Notes: generated from the letters alone by a model not told the origin. Shown: positions 7,496 through 17,454, numbered from the stretch's first letter. The stretch is 64,000 bases of DNA from Bacillus proteolyticus (GCF_001884065.1 NZ_MACH01000048.1:62001-126000); one strand, 5' to 3'. Numbers and translations are program-made.

Positions 7496-8748
7496 TATGC
7501 TTGGTTAGTGCGGAAAAATGGAAGCTTCTGCACAGCGTAAACTAACCCATATGCAAGAATTAAGCACATAAGAGGGTTAATGAAAAATCCGTAGCGATTA
7601 ATTGCTAAGAATAAGTTTGAGAAGATGATGTAAATAACAGAACCTGCTACTAGCATCATAACGCGTTTATGTTTAAATGAATTTAGCATGAAGCAGAAAC
7701 CACTTAAGAATGTACCAATGATAAAGACTCTATGGCACATTTGTATAAAGTTATGAATACGGTATTGGTCTACAGCAGGAGCTGTTTTGAATAATTCAAT
7801 TGTTTTACCGACAGTGAACCAAGAGAACCAATATGTGAAGTCCGTTTTAAATCCATTTTTGATTAAATCTTTTGCGTATGCCTCTTTATCATCTAAGCCC
7901 TGGGCTTTCATTTGATTAACTACATTTTCATAGCCAATTTTGTTAAACGGATCTGCACCGGCAATTAATGGGTCTGCACCTTGCGTTGAGAATAAGATAA
8001 ATTGATTGAATGCTAAATAGTTACGAACAACCCAGGCCCCGATAATAAGGAACGGACCAATGAGCCATAATAATCCAATTCGAATGGAGTCTTTAAATCC
8101 ATATGTGAACAAGACGACAAGAACAGGAATAAGCATCATTGGAGCTGGGTTTGGACGGAACATAAGTAAAATAGCAACAACAATTCCAAACCATATATGG
8201 AATTTTGTTTTATTGTATTTCCATGCAAGAACAAATACATACACGCTTAACGATAATAAGAATATTGAAGGAACTTCTGTTAGTAATGTACGGAAGTATG
8301 TATAGTTACTTGGATAAATAGCATATAAAATACTTGCGACAATTCCATAAATATTCTTTTCAAATAACTCTTTTCCTATTAAGAATACTAATAACACTGT
8401 GCCGAGGTTCAGTATCATATTAATGACAGTTGCCACGTAATAGTAAGGAAGTGATGTAACATCAGAAATAATCATGGCACCAGCTAATAATAGCGGCTGC
8501 CCTGGTGTGATGTATGCATTTTTTCCAGGAACTTCACTAGGTTCTAAATAAACATAGCCAAATACACCATGTTTTAATAATTGTTCAGCTGTTAACGAAT
8601 AGTTAAAGGCATCATTTGCACCATATGTTACTTTGATTAACTCTCCATCTAATCCTGGTTGTTTTACTAGACAAAAAACGTGCAGTAGGAAAGAAAGCGC
8701 CAAAATTGCATATACCGCTTTAGGTAGATTTTTAAACTTATTTAGCAA
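7495..8748 (-). CDS. Membrane glycosyltransferase (GT39/PMT_2-like)
   Basis: A 417-residue integral membrane protein with about ten helices and a long first outside loop (about residues 30-75, containing DGELIK and NDAFNY), as in GT-C glycosyltransferases that use lipid-linked sugars. The GTLLTEVPSIFLLSL-type segment around residue 150 fits the PMT_2 fold. It probably adds sugars to a surface polymer or protein. The start is TTG, ten bases after GGAG; an ATG just upstream is closed by a stop in its frame. It is divergent from the LTA-synthase-like gene, so the two may act on the same envelope polymer (inference). Confidence 0.8.
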   Translation of the reverse strand: MLNKFKNLPKAVYAILALSFLLHVFCLVKQPGLDGELIKVTYGANDAFNYSLTAEQLLKHGVFGYVYLEPSEVPGKNAYITPGQPLLLAGAMIISDVTSLPYYYVATVINMILNLGTVLLVFLIGKELFEKNIYGIVASILYAIYPSNYTYFRTLLTEVPSIFLLSLSVYVFVLAWKYNKTKFHIWFGIVVAILLMFRPNPAPMMLIPVLVVLFTYGFKDSIRIGLLWLIGPFLIIGAWVVRNYLAFNQFILFSTQGADPLIAGADPFNKIGYENVVNQMKAQGLDDKEAYAKDLIKNGFKTDFTYWFSWFTVGKTIELFKTAPAVDQYRIHNFIQMCHRVFIIGTFLSGFCFMLNSFKHKRVMMLVAGSVIYIIFSNLFLAINRYGFFINPLMCLILAYGLVYAVQKLPFFRTNQA

Positions 8749-9040
8749 AAATGAGCATCTCCTTTTTTATTATTACTTTCGTATTTTCATGATAAAGCCC
8801 TAATAGTATTAAGGTTTTCCAAAACATAGTTATTATATCATAAAGTGGAATGAAGGAATTTAGTTTTTTAAGAATGAATAGTTTGTATTCCAAAATTCAA
8901 CTGTTAGTTAAGGGAGAATTAAGAAACTACAGTTATAGTAGAATCCAGTGTGAAGACGAAATGCATGAAAGTATGTTATCTTAATAGAAACTGTTTTTAC
9001 GGTGCGGGGTGAAATTAATAAGCAGAAAAGAGGGAATGAA
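8749..9040. promoter_or_regulatory. Divergent promoter region, 292 bases
   Basis: Non-coding DNA between two divergent cell-envelope genes, both with TTG starts. It is AT-rich. Apart from likely promoter hexamers, no operator, hairpin or small gene stands out. Confidence 0.4.
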
Positions 9041-11107
9041 TTGAGGGATAATTATTCATTTCATCAGCCAAGAAGAAGTATATTAATTTCAGCGCTTTTA
9101 AGTGGTTTAGTAACCTTATATGTTGTACCCACACTTTTCTTGATTTTAAAATATTTTAGTTTAGATGCGATGAAAGATATGTTAAATCAAAAAATTGTTT
9201 TAAGCATAATGATAATTTTGATGTGGGGTGTACTACTGTATGTTGCATATTTAAATAAAGGTATAGTTAATAAATTTAAACCGATTATTCGGATTTATAT
9301 TAGAACTTTTTTAGTAGCTCATGCGGTTACTCTACTTTTTATTTTTATGCAAAATAATATGGATCTCGTAAATACAATGAATTGGATTTACAGCTATAAT
9401 GCACAGTTTATATTTAGCTTAATTGTAATTTATGCGATATATGTCTTGGTGTACAACGTACTTGGAAAAGTTTTTTTGAGTACTATTTTGACAAGCAGTG
9501 TATTAATTATTTTGGCTATTGTAAATCACTTTAAAATTGTTTTTAGGGGAGAGCCGCTATATCCTTCTGATTTTACACAGATTGGCCATATGCAATCTGT
9601 TATACCGATGGTGATGGAATATTTTAGTTGGAGTTATATTTTTGTCGTTATCGTAAGTATTGTAGCTTGTATTATAGCGGGGATATATATTAGAAAATAT
9701 ATTCAAAGTGTAAAGATTCATCCAGGAGTAAGAGCCTTCTTAGTAGTAGGATCCGTTTTTGTTTTATATGCGTATGGTAATTTTACGAATACGTTTATGA
9801 ATAAATGGTTCCAAAAGTCGGGTATAGAGTTCGTTTTGTGGAATCAAAATGAAAATTATGCTTTGAATGGTTTTGTGTTAGGCTTTATAAGTAATCTAGA
9901 TACGACAGTCATTGAAAAGCCGAAAGATTATTCAAAAGAAAATATGCTTCAAATAGCAAACGACATAAAGAAACAATATGGTAGCAATATAGGGGCACAG
10001 AAGCAAGAAGAGAAACCAAATATTATTTTTGTAATGAGTGAATCGTTTTGGGATCCAACGAAATTAACGAATCTTTCCTTTAGTGAAGATCCTTTACCGA
10101 ATTTGCATCATTATATAGAAAATTTTCCAGGTGGACAAACAATTTCGCCAACATTTGGAGGGAATACTGCGAACGTTGAATTTGAGGCGTTAACGAGTTA
10201 TTCAATGAGTTTGTTAAAACCAGGATCTATACCATATCAGCAAGTCGTTACAAATAAAATAGAAATTCCATCCATTCCTCGAACGTTGAAAAAAGAAGGG
10301 TATTACACAAGCGCTATTCATTCGTTCGGTCGCTCATTTTTTAAACGGGATGATGTATATAAAGTGTTAGGTTTTGATAATTTTAATGCACAAGATACGA
10401 TGGAAAATGTAGAAGTTGATGGAGATTATATTAGCGATTTATCTATAAGTAAAGAGATAATAGCTGAATTAGAGAAGCAAAAGAAACCTACGTTTGTTCA
10501 TGCAGTTACGATGCAAAATCATTTTCCATTTACAGAAGGAAGATTTGGCGAAAATCAAATCGGGATTAGTGGATTAGAAAATGAAGAATCGAGGGCTGAA
10601 TTAGAGACTTATACAGAAGGTTTAAGACGTTCAGATGAAGCTCTTCAATATTTAATAGAGCAACTAGATAGTCTAGATAGACCTACATTATTGGTGTTTT
10701 TTGGAGATCATCTCCCATCACTAGGAACAAATAAATCTCTTTATAAAGAGACTGGCTATATAACAAATGAAAAAACGCCAAGTGAACGATTAGCAATGGC
10801 ACAAACGCCATTATTAATGTATGCCAATTTTGATATACCAAATGACAATCTAGGTTTAGTAAGTCCAATTTATTTTTCAAATCTTGTCCTTGATTATGCT
10901 GGATTAAATAAGGTACCGTTCTATCAATTTTTATCGAAGTTATATGAAGAAGTTCCCGTACTTCGTGACGAATTGATGACAGGAAAAGACGGAGAAGTAA
11001 TAAAAAATTTAACAGCGAAACAAAAAGAAATGTTAAAGCAATATGAGTTTATTCAATATGACTTACTCGCCGGAAAGCAATATAGTAAGGATATATTATT
11101 TAAATAA
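9041..11107 (+). CDS. LTA synthase-like sulfatase-family membrane protein
   Basis: A 688-residue protein with about seven N-terminal membrane segments (to about residue 250) and an extracellular sulfatase/phosphoglycerol-transferase domain. Motifs include NIIFVMSES (metal ligand E334), SPTFGGNTANVEFE (nucleophile T376 by analogy with LtaS) and FFGDHLP near the C-terminus. The family polymerises or transfers glycerol phosphate from phosphatidylglycerol. It is longer and has more helices than classic LtaS, so it may make or prime a different phosphoglycerol polymer. TTG at 9041 follows AGAGGG by six bases; a GTG at 9002 has no ribosome site. Confidence 0.85.
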   Translation: MRDNYSFHQPRRSILISALLSGLVTLYVVPTLFLILKYFSLDAMKDMLNQKIVLSIMIILMWGVLLYVAYLNKGIVNKFKPIIRIYIRTFLVAHAVTLLFIFMQNNMDLVNTMNWIYSYNAQFIFSLIVIYAIYVLVYNVLGKVFLSTILTSSVLIILAIVNHFKIVFRGEPLYPSDFTQIGHMQSVIPMVMEYFSWSYIFVVIVSIVACIIAGIYIRKYIQSVKIHPGVRAFLVVGSVFVLYAYGNFTNTFMNKWFQKSGIEFVLWNQNENYALNGFVLGFISNLDTTVIEKPKDYSKENMLQIANDIKKQYGSNIGAQKQEEKPNIIFVMSESFWDPTKLTNLSFSEDPLPNLHHYIENFPGGQTISPTFGGNTANVEFEALTSYSMSLLKPGSIPYQQVVTNKIEIPSIPRTLKKEGYYTSAIHSFGRSFFKRDDVYKVLGFDNFNAQDTMENVEVDGDYISDLSISKEIIAELEKQKKPTFVHAVTMQNHFPFTEGRFGENQIGISGLENEESRAELETYTEGLRRSDEALQYLIEQLDSLDRPTLLVFFGDHLPSLGTNKSLYKETGYITNEKTPSERLAMAQTPLLMYANFDIPNDNLGLVSPIYFSNLVLDYAGLNKVPFYQFLSKLYEEVPVLRDELMTGKDGEVIKNLTAKQKEMLKQYEFIQYDLLAGKQYSKDILFK

Positions 11108-11110
11108 GCG

Positions 11111-11147
11111 AAAAAAAGAACTTGTATACGATACAAGTTCTTTTTTC
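11111..11147 (+). terminator. Terminator
   Basis: Arms AAGAACTTGTAT and ATACAAGTTCTT are followed by six T, four bases after the stop codon of the LTA-synthase-like gene. Confidence 0.88.
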
Positions 11148-11362
11148 ATAGTATTTAACGGGGTAAACAGACAATCTGGGTTTAGGGAGTATTACCTGTA
11201 CATTTAGTATAAATTAAAATAGAATCGTTTTATTGATTGATTTGTGAGAAGTGTGTGAATTTTTCGTTTAGTTTATAATTGGATATTTTTTTATTCGGAT
11301 ATTCGCATGAAAAATCAGTTATAATTAAGGTGTGTGGTAATTTTAAAAAAAGAGGTGGGATA

Positions 11363-11814
11363 TTGAATAGTTTTTGGGGCAGGAAAATAATAGAATTTAT
11401 TATTTGTACCATTCTATATTCTATTTGCTATTATATATTACCGAGTGAATCGTATTACAGGAGGAGCTTCAAAGTGTCGGATTATTAGAAAGCATATATG
11501 ATTGTATCTACAAGAAATTCTTGTCGTTCTTTGGGATTTTAATTGGAGGATGAGGTGTAGATTATGATACGGAGAAACCATACTCACTTACGAATGAATG
11601 GGCGGGTTTAATTGGTCTATACAAAAATGAATTTTTAGTAGCACCATGGATTGTCATTGCACCACTACTATTCTTTACTGTTTCTATATTCGTTTTACAT
11701 ATGATAATTAAAGGGATAAAGAAAGAGCCATATGAACAAAGACAGGAAAAGAAGGAAATAGATAAATCATTGTTCATTCTGGTGTTTTCTAAATCGATAG
11801 AAAAAGGTAGTTAA
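11363..11814 (+). pseudogene. Decayed integral membrane protein gene
   Basis: The region reads as pieces of one membrane protein in changing frames. A good AGAGGTGG site precedes TTG at 11363 and a hydrophobic N-terminus (LNSFWGRKIIEFIICTILY), which then runs into a stop. A second frame gives ELQSVGLLESIYDCIYKK up to a TGA. After it, the same frame continues as YDTEKPYSLTNEWAGLIG, a membrane helix (APWIVIAPLLFF) and a charged tail ending at 11814. The length is far too short for a permease, so an internal deletion is likely. The C-terminal helix-plus-basic-tail resembles oligopeptide ABC permeases, but the family is a guess. Confidence 0.55.
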
Positions 11815-11816
11815 GA

Positions 11817-11850
11817 AAAAGAATTTGCAATAAGGGCAAATTCTTTTTTG
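11817..11850. terminator. Terminator
   Basis: Arms AAGAATTTGC and GCAAATTCTT are followed by six T. It lies right after the broken gene and just beyond the 3' end of the opposing hydrolase gene. Confidence 0.8.
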
Positions 11851-11858
11851 TAAAGTAA

Positions 11859-12668
11859 CTATGAATTTAAAAATTTAATAAGTTCTTTATTTAACTCATC
11901 CGCTTGATCGATAGGAGAGCCGTGCCCGCTATTTGTAAGAGGGGATATTTCAGAGTTTTTAATTCGCTCTTTTGTTAGCTCAGCGCTTTTATAAGGAATG
12001 AGTTGATCGTGAACACCGTGGAATATTTTTGTTGGGACGTTAATTTTACTTAAGTCCTTCGTTACGTCTTCGTTTGCAGCGGCTTGCAAAATTTTGATGA
12101 GAGCATATGAAGCGGACTGCATACCAAGATAAGAAAACCATTCTAACGTAGCAGCTCCTAAGTTTCTATTAAAAAATGATAAAGATACATCATTTAGAAA
12201 TTTAGGCAAATTTACATACATTTGATTAATAAGGGTATCTGCTTGTTCTTTCGGTACGCCGTAAGGGGATTGTTGTTTTTTTACGAAAGAGGGGGAGACG
12301 GCATCGATTAATGCAAGTTTAGAAATATGGCGACCGTTATATCGTGACATGTATCGAATAGAAAGAGCACCGCCGACTGAGAAACCAACTAACGTAGCAT
12401 TTTCTATTTGAAGTGCTTCTAATACAATTGCGATATCATCAGCTAAACGGTCATATGTGTAACCGGTCCATGGTTTATCAGATTGCCCGTTTCCGCGAAT
12501 GTCCATGGCGACACAGCGAAACCCGTGCTGTGGTAAAACATTGAATTGATATTGAAACATTTGGTGATTCAAAGGCCATCCGTGTACGAAGAAAACAGTT
12601 TTACTGTCAGGACCTGGGTTCATATCTTGCACAAAAATATGTACATCTTTTTCCACTGTAACGAACAT
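11859..12668 (-). CDS. Alpha/beta hydrolase
   Basis: A 269-residue cytoplasmic enzyme of the alpha/beta-hydrolase fold. The oxyanion segment FVHGWP is at about residues 27-32, the nucleophile elbow GFSVGG places the serine at S97, the acid is in VHDQLIP and the histidine in NSGHGSP. The overall look is that of the haloperoxidase/esterase group, with WPLNHQMF and DIRGNGQSDKP. The substrate is unknown. GAGGAGG precedes the ATG. It follows the catalase gene by 21 bases on the same strand, so the two may be co-transcribed. Confidence 0.9.
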   Translation of the reverse strand: MFVTVEKDVHIFVQDMNPGPDSKTVFFVHGWPLNHQMFQYQFNVLPQHGFRCVAMDIRGNGQSDKPWTGYTYDRLADDIAIVLEALQIENATLVGFSVGGALSIRYMSRYNGRHISKLALIDAVSPSFVKKQQSPYGVPKEQADTLINQMYVNLPKFLNDVSLSFFNRNLGAATLEWFSYLGMQSASYALIKILQAAANEDVTKDLSKINVPTKIFHGVHDQLIPYKSAELTKERIKNSEISPLTNSGHGSPIDQADELNKELIKFLNS

Positions 12669-12689
12669 GATATATCCTCCTCATGCATT

Positions 12690-14717
12690 TTAATAGGCTC
12701 TCTCCCAAAAGCGCTGTTTTGTCATTGCCTGAATAAATTCATTCGCAAATAGAGTAGGGTTTTGTTCTGTTATAACGCCAGGCTTTTTTTCGATATTTAA
12801 AGATTGAATAATAGTAGTTCCATTTTGAAAAGCGCCAATGGGCTTAAAGTGATTATATGATTCTACGACAAATGAACTTGCTTTGTTAAGAAAATGATCA
12901 TCAAGGTTTCCACCAATAAGAAATAGCCCGTCATAAAGAAGTGGTGATCCTGTTAAGAAAGTATCATCCACTTCCCACTGTACATTTTGTGTTCCTTGCA
13001 CTATACCTAATCGTTCAGAAATAATTACTGGCTGCAGACCGACTCGTTTGAATTGCTGAAGCATAGATTGTGCGTTTTGTCCGTCATACCCGTTTGCAAC
13101 AATGACACCTACCCGTAATGTACTTGGACTAAATGTTGTATTTGCCATACTGAGTGCTGGAGATGATTTTGTGACATTGGATTCTTGAACATCTGGTACT
13201 GTTGCCCCGACCGCTTCTGCGACTAAAGTAGCCAATTCTGTACTAATATGACCAATCATACTTACGACTTGTTGGCGAACGGATTTACTTTTTACTTTTC
13301 CTAATTCAAAGGAGAAGGCTTGCATAATATGGATTTTTTCGACGTGACTCATACTATTCCAAAAGAAGCGTGCTTGTGAGAAGTGGTCTTTAAAACTTGC
13401 AGATGTTTCTCTCGTTTTATGCCCAGATACAGTAGAAGGGTATGTAACAAATCCACCCTTTGTTCCGGGGACAGTGTAAGGAGAGTTATTAGCTAAGGAG
13501 TTATTATGATAAGCGACTTTCCCTTTATCAATTATATATTTAGAAGCACCATCTCTTTGGTTGTTATGAAACGGGCATACCGGACGATTAATCGGTAATT
13601 CTTGATAGTTTGTACCGACGCGCGCCAATTGTGTATCTGTATAAGAAAAGAGCCTACCTTGTAAGAGAGGATCATTTGTAAAATCAATACCACGGACAAT
13701 GCTTCCAGGATGCAGCGCGACTTGTTCTGTTTCAGCAAATACGTTATCAACGTTCCGATTTAACGTCATTTTTCCGATGATTTTAACAGGGAAGTCTTCT
13801 TCCGGCCAAATTTTTGTTGCATCTAATATATCGAAATCGTATTTAAATTCATCCTCTTCTTCTAAAATTTGAATGCCAAGTTCATACTCAGGGTAGTTTC
13901 CAGCATTAATATTTTCCCATAAATCACGGCGATGATAATCTGGATCAGCACCGCCTAGTTTTTGAGCTTCATCCCAAATTAACGAGTGAACGCCAAGCTT
14001 AGGCTTCCAGTGGAATTTTACGAATCGGGACTTTCCGTGTGTATTAACTAAGCGAAATGTATGAACGCCGAATCCTTGCATCATTCGAAAACTTCTCGGA
14101 ATTGAGCGATCCGACATAATCCACATCATCATCGCAGCTGATTCTTGATTATTGGCGATAAAGTCCCAAAAAGTATCATGTGCTGTTTGCCCCTGAGGAA
14201 TCTCATTATGTGGCTCGGGTTTAAGAGCATGAATAAGATCCGGAAATTTAATACCATCTTGAATGAAGAAAATTGGAATGTTGTTTCCTACTAAATCGAA
14301 ATTTCCTTCTTCTGTATAAAACTTAACAGCGAACCCTCGTACATCTCGGTTCGTTTCATTTGCACCTTTTGATACAGCAACTTCGGAAAAACGAATAAAA
14401 ATAGGTGTCTTTTTAGATGGGTCTTGTAAAAAATGAGCCATTGTTAAGTCTTCTAAAGATTCATATAGCTCAAAAACACCATGTGCTCCGTAACCACGGG
14501 CATGAACGACTCTTTCAGGAATTCGTTCACGGTCAAAATGAGCGAGTTTTTCTCGCATAAGGAAATCTTCTAAAAGTGTAGGGCCACGATCGCCGGCGGT
14601 TAAAGAGTTTTCATCATTTGAAATTTTGACACCCGTATTCGTTGTCATCTCTTTTCCTTCATTGTTTTTCGTAAAGGATTGTAACTGTTCTATCTTCTTA
14701 TTTTCCCGACTATCCAT
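12690..14717 (-). CDS. katE: Large-subunit monofunctional catalase
   Basis: A 675-residue heme catalase (H2O2 to water and O2) of the large clade. The catalytic histidine is in RVVHARG, the asparagine in GNNIPIFFIQDG, and the proximal heme tyrosine in RLFSYTDTQ. After about residue 520 comes a DJ-1/PfpI-like flavodoxin domain (RVGVIVANGYDG...), typical of HPII/KatE-type enzymes and absent from small catalases. Start ATG at 14717 follows GGGAGG by nine bases; a GTG inside that site is rejected. In B. cereus-type bacilli KatE is part of the SigB general stress response, but no clear SigB promoter could be read here. Confidence 0.92.
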   Translation of the reverse strand: MDSRENKKIEQLQSFTKNNEGKEMTTNTGVKISNDENSLTAGDRGPTLLEDFLMREKLAHFDRERIPERVVHARGYGAHGVFELYESLEDLTMAHFLQDPSKKTPIFIRFSEVAVSKGANETNRDVRGFAVKFYTEEGNFDLVGNNIPIFFIQDGIKFPDLIHALKPEPHNEIPQGQTAHDTFWDFIANNQESAAMMMWIMSDRSIPRSFRMMQGFGVHTFRLVNTHGKSRFVKFHWKPKLGVHSLIWDEAQKLGGADPDYHRRDLWENINAGNYPEYELGIQILEEEDEFKYDFDILDATKIWPEEDFPVKIIGKMTLNRNVDNVFAETEQVALHPGSIVRGIDFTNDPLLQGRLFSYTDTQLARVGTNYQELPINRPVCPFHNNQRDGASKYIIDKGKVAYHNNSLANNSPYTVPGTKGGFVTYPSTVSGHKTRETSASFKDHFSQARFFWNSMSHVEKIHIMQAFSFELGKVKSKSVRQQVVSMIGHISTELATLVAEAVGATVPDVQESNVTKSSPALSMANTTFSPSTLRVGVIVANGYDGQNAQSMLQQFKRVGLQPVIISERLGIVQGTQNVQWEVDDTFLTGSPLLYDGLFLIGGNLDDHFLNKASSFVVESYNHFKPIGAFQNGTTIIQSLNIEKKPGVITEQNPTLFANEFIQAMTKQRFWERAY

Positions 14718-14889
14718 ATAAAGCACCTCCCATACTATACGTATTATTGTTCATGGTTTTTATGCTTACATATGGTCTGGAGAAGTATATTATCTATGGA
14801 TTGATTTTCCTCATTTGTTCAATTTATCTTTGTTTGTCTATGAAAATCATTTATTATAATAAATGGTATTCTTTTGAAGGGGTGTTGAA

Positions 14890-16119
14890 GTGGAAGAGAG
14901 TTTTCTATCAGCTAAAGAAGAAAAAACAAACGCTAAGATTTTCTTATGGGTAATACATATTATTTTAATTGTATATGAGGTTACATACACGATTATGATA
15001 GAAGATACAATGCCTTTAGGAAATTGGCATAAAGTGATATGGAAGCTTGCATATATTATGGTTATATTAGGTATTAGTGTTTACTTATTGGAGAGAGGAA
15101 AAGCGTATTTAGTTAAATATACATATTTATTTGCATACATGATCGCAGAGATTTTTAATATTGGATGGTATGTTTTTCATAATACAATAGCATTTGATGA
15201 AGGGAATGTAATTGAATTTATTTTCATTTTCTTCGTACCGATATTTTTGAGTAAAAGATATTTATTTATCTTAGCGCCATTTCTCATAGGGAAATATATG
15301 ATATACCTATTTGTATTTGGAGAACTTAACTTGTTTATGTCTCTTGTTATCAATATGTTGTTGCTTTTCGTGTCATTTATTATTTTAAATCGATTTTTAC
15401 AATATCTTTCAGCAGTAAAGGGACGTATTGCAGAAGCAAGTCAGTCACAAAAATTGGCGGTTATCGGAAAAATGGCAGCGACAGTTGGGCATGAAATTAA
15501 AAATCCACTTGCTTCATTAAAAGGGTTTACGCAATTACAAAAAGAGAAACACGAAAAAGATGCAACATATGGACAAATGATTCTTGAAATAGAAAATATG
15601 AATAACATGATTAGTGAATTAATGGAGATTGCTACATGTAAACCTTCTGTTTATGAAAAACATATTGTAAGTGATGTTTTAGTACAGGCAGTAGAAAATA
15701 TGCGCGGAAAAATGGACGAGTTAAATATAAATTGCACCTTTAATGAAGAGGAAAATAGAAGTGAAATTGAATGTGATAAACGCAAATTAAAAGGAGTATT
15801 TTTGTATGTTATTAAAAATGCTTTAGAGGCAATGGAACATGGTGGAACATTAAAAATACAAGTTGAAAATAAAAAAAGAGATTACGTAATAGTAAGTATA
15901 GTAGATAGTGGCTTTGGGATAAAAAAGGATAATTTAGGAAGAGTTAAGAATGCTTTTTATACAACAAAGCAAGATAGAATTGGATTAGGTCTTACGGTAG
16001 CAGAGCGAATTATTACAGAGCATCTTGGAGAATTACATATTTCTAGTGAAGTAAAAAAGGGAACGAGAGTAGAAATACTGCTTCCGAAAAAACGTAAGAG
16101 CAATGTGACACAAGATTAA
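14890..16119 (+). CDS. Membrane sensor histidine kinase
   Basis: A 409-residue sensor kinase with about six N-terminal membrane helices and almost no extracytoplasmic loops, so it probably senses a membrane or intracellular signal. A HisKA domain starts near residue 185 with the H-box VGHEIKNPL (H201). The HATPase domain has N-box IKNALEAME, G1 DSGFGI and G2 GLGLTV. The HEIKNPLASLKGF sequence is close to Bacillus sporulation-type kinases (KinB/KinD-like). No response regulator is adjacent. GTG start with GAAGGGG before it. It is followed 25 bases later by a paralogue with a changed H-box. Confidence 0.88.
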   Translation: MEESFLSAKEEKTNAKIFLWVIHIILIVYEVTYTIMIEDTMPLGNWHKVIWKLAYIMVILGISVYLLERGKAYLVKYTYLFAYMIAEIFNIGWYVFHNTIAFDEGNVIEFIFIFFVPIFLSKRYLFILAPFLIGKYMIYLFVFGELNLFMSLVINMLLLFVSFIILNRFLQYLSAVKGRIAEASQSQKLAVIGKMAATVGHEIKNPLASLKGFTQLQKEKHEKDATYGQMILEIENMNNMISELMEIATCKPSVYEKHIVSDVLVQAVENMRGKMDELNINCTFNEEENRSEIECDKRKLKGVFLYVIKNALEAMEHGGTLKIQVENKKRDYVIVSIVDSGFGIKKDNLGRVKNAFYTTKQDRIGLGLTVAERIITEHLGELHISSEVKKGTRVEILLPKKRKSNVTQD

Positions 16120-16144
16120 GAGGGGTTGTTAAAGGAGTTATCAT

Positions 16145-17362
16145 ATGGAAAAAGGCAATATATTTGAAAAAGAAGAGATAAAGGCGTTAAAAATATTTTC
16201 AAGCTTATTCTTCTTTATATTTTTTGCGTATGATTTTGCTGAAAAGGCTATGGTCCTTTTATCAGATGAAAATCAAAAACTAGCAGATGTTTTTGGAGAA
16301 GGATTAGGTCTATGGCTACATAGTTTGATGATTGGATTATTCCTTGTCGGATTTTATATAATAAAATGGGAAAAGCCGTATATTGTGAAGTATATTATTT
16401 TAATTGGCTATAACATATTGGATTTTATTAATAACTTCATTATTTATTACGGAAGTGATGCGGAATTTGATGGTGGGAATATAGTAGAAGGATTCTTTAT
16501 TTTATTTGCACCGATATTTGTGAATAAGAGGTACTTTTGGTTAGTTGCCGGAACTATTGTTGGAAAATATGTACTTATGGGATTCGTTGTACAATCTTTT
16601 ATCGTTCTTATCCCAATGGCATTATACAGCGCGTTTGTTATTATATGTTGGATTATATTCTTAAGATTCCAATCTTACGTTCGTACACTTGAAATGATGG
16701 ACAAAGAAATACAAAAGGTAGAAAAATTAGCGATGGTTGGACAAATGGCAGCTGTAATTGGCGATAAGATTAGAAGACCGTTAGAAAAATTGAAAAAACT
16801 TGTGAACAAGCAAGCAAAAAAACATCCAGAAGATAAGATTTATAGTGAAATTATGAGACAGGAAATAGAGCGAATTCATACAATAGCTACAGAACTCAGT
16901 GGGTTTGAGAAGCCTAAATCGCTAGAGTCAGAAACTCATAATATTAAAGAAATTATCTCTTATGTTATCAGGGTTATGGAAAAGCCAGCTTTAGAACAAG
17001 GGATAAAGATGCATGCTATTTATAGTAAAGATATCCCTTCAATTACATGCGATGAAAAACGATTGAAACAAGTATTTTTTAATTTAATAAAAAATGCGAT
17101 TGAAGCAATGTCAGTTGGTGGAACTATTACTGTGAAAGTTATAGTGAAAGATGTAATCATTGTGCAAATTATAGATGAGGGATGCGGCATTCCAAAAGAT
17201 AAAATTCCGAAGCTGAATGAAGCTTTTTACACAACGAAAGAAACTGGAACAGGCTTAGGATTAGTAGTTACGGAAAATATTATTAAAGATCACCACGGTA
17301 AATTGAACTTTGAAAGTGAAGTTGGAGTTGGAACGACTGTTGAGATTATGTTGCCGATTTAA
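16145..17362 (+). CDS. Sensor kinase paralogue lacking the phospho-acceptor histidine
   Basis: A 405-residue protein with the same plan as the preceding kinase: about six membrane helices, a HisKA-like helix pair and an HATPase domain. The H-box reads GDKIRRP where the neighbour has GHEIKNP, so the acceptor histidine is aspartate (D207, codon GAT). The ATP-binding motifs are intact (IKNAIEAM, DEGCGIP, GTGLGLVV). It may phosphorylate its partner in a heterodimer, act as a phosphatase, or regulate the partner without transfer. AAAGGAG lies seven bases before the ATG. Probably co-transcribed with the upstream kinase. Confidence 0.85.
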   Translation: MEKGNIFEKEEIKALKIFSSLFFFIFFAYDFAEKAMVLLSDENQKLADVFGEGLGLWLHSLMIGLFLVGFYIIKWEKPYIVKYIILIGYNILDFINNFIIYYGSDAEFDGGNIVEGFFILFAPIFVNKRYFWLVAGTIVGKYVLMGFVVQSFIVLIPMALYSAFVIICWIIFLRFQSYVRTLEMMDKEIQKVEKLAMVGQMAAVIGDKIRRPLEKLKKLVNKQAKKHPEDKIYSEIMRQEIERIHTIATELSGFEKPKSLESETHNIKEIISYVIRVMEKPALEQGIKMHAIYSKDIPSITCDEKRLKQVFFNLIKNAIEAMSVGGTITVKVIVKDVIIVQIIDEGCGIPKDKIPKLNEAFYTTKETGTGLGLVVTENIIKDHHGKLNFESEVGVGTTVEIMLPI

Positions 17363-17384
17363 TGATAGTGTAAGAGATAAATAG

Positions 17385-17418
17385 AAAACATCACTTAATC
17401 AAAAGTGATGTTTTTTTG
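17385..17418 (+). terminator. Terminator of the kinase pair
   Basis: Arms AACATCACTT and AGTGATGTT are followed by seven T. Confidence 0.85.
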
Positions 17419-17454
17419 ATTTATCTTGCGTTAAGATCCAATTGGTTCAACCAA

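Noticed and set aside
14747..14953. Hydrophobic 68-codon + strand frame before the first sensor kinase
   Set aside because: It overlaps the kinase start in another frame and has no good ribosome site. The GTG at 14890 with GAAGGGG explains the region.
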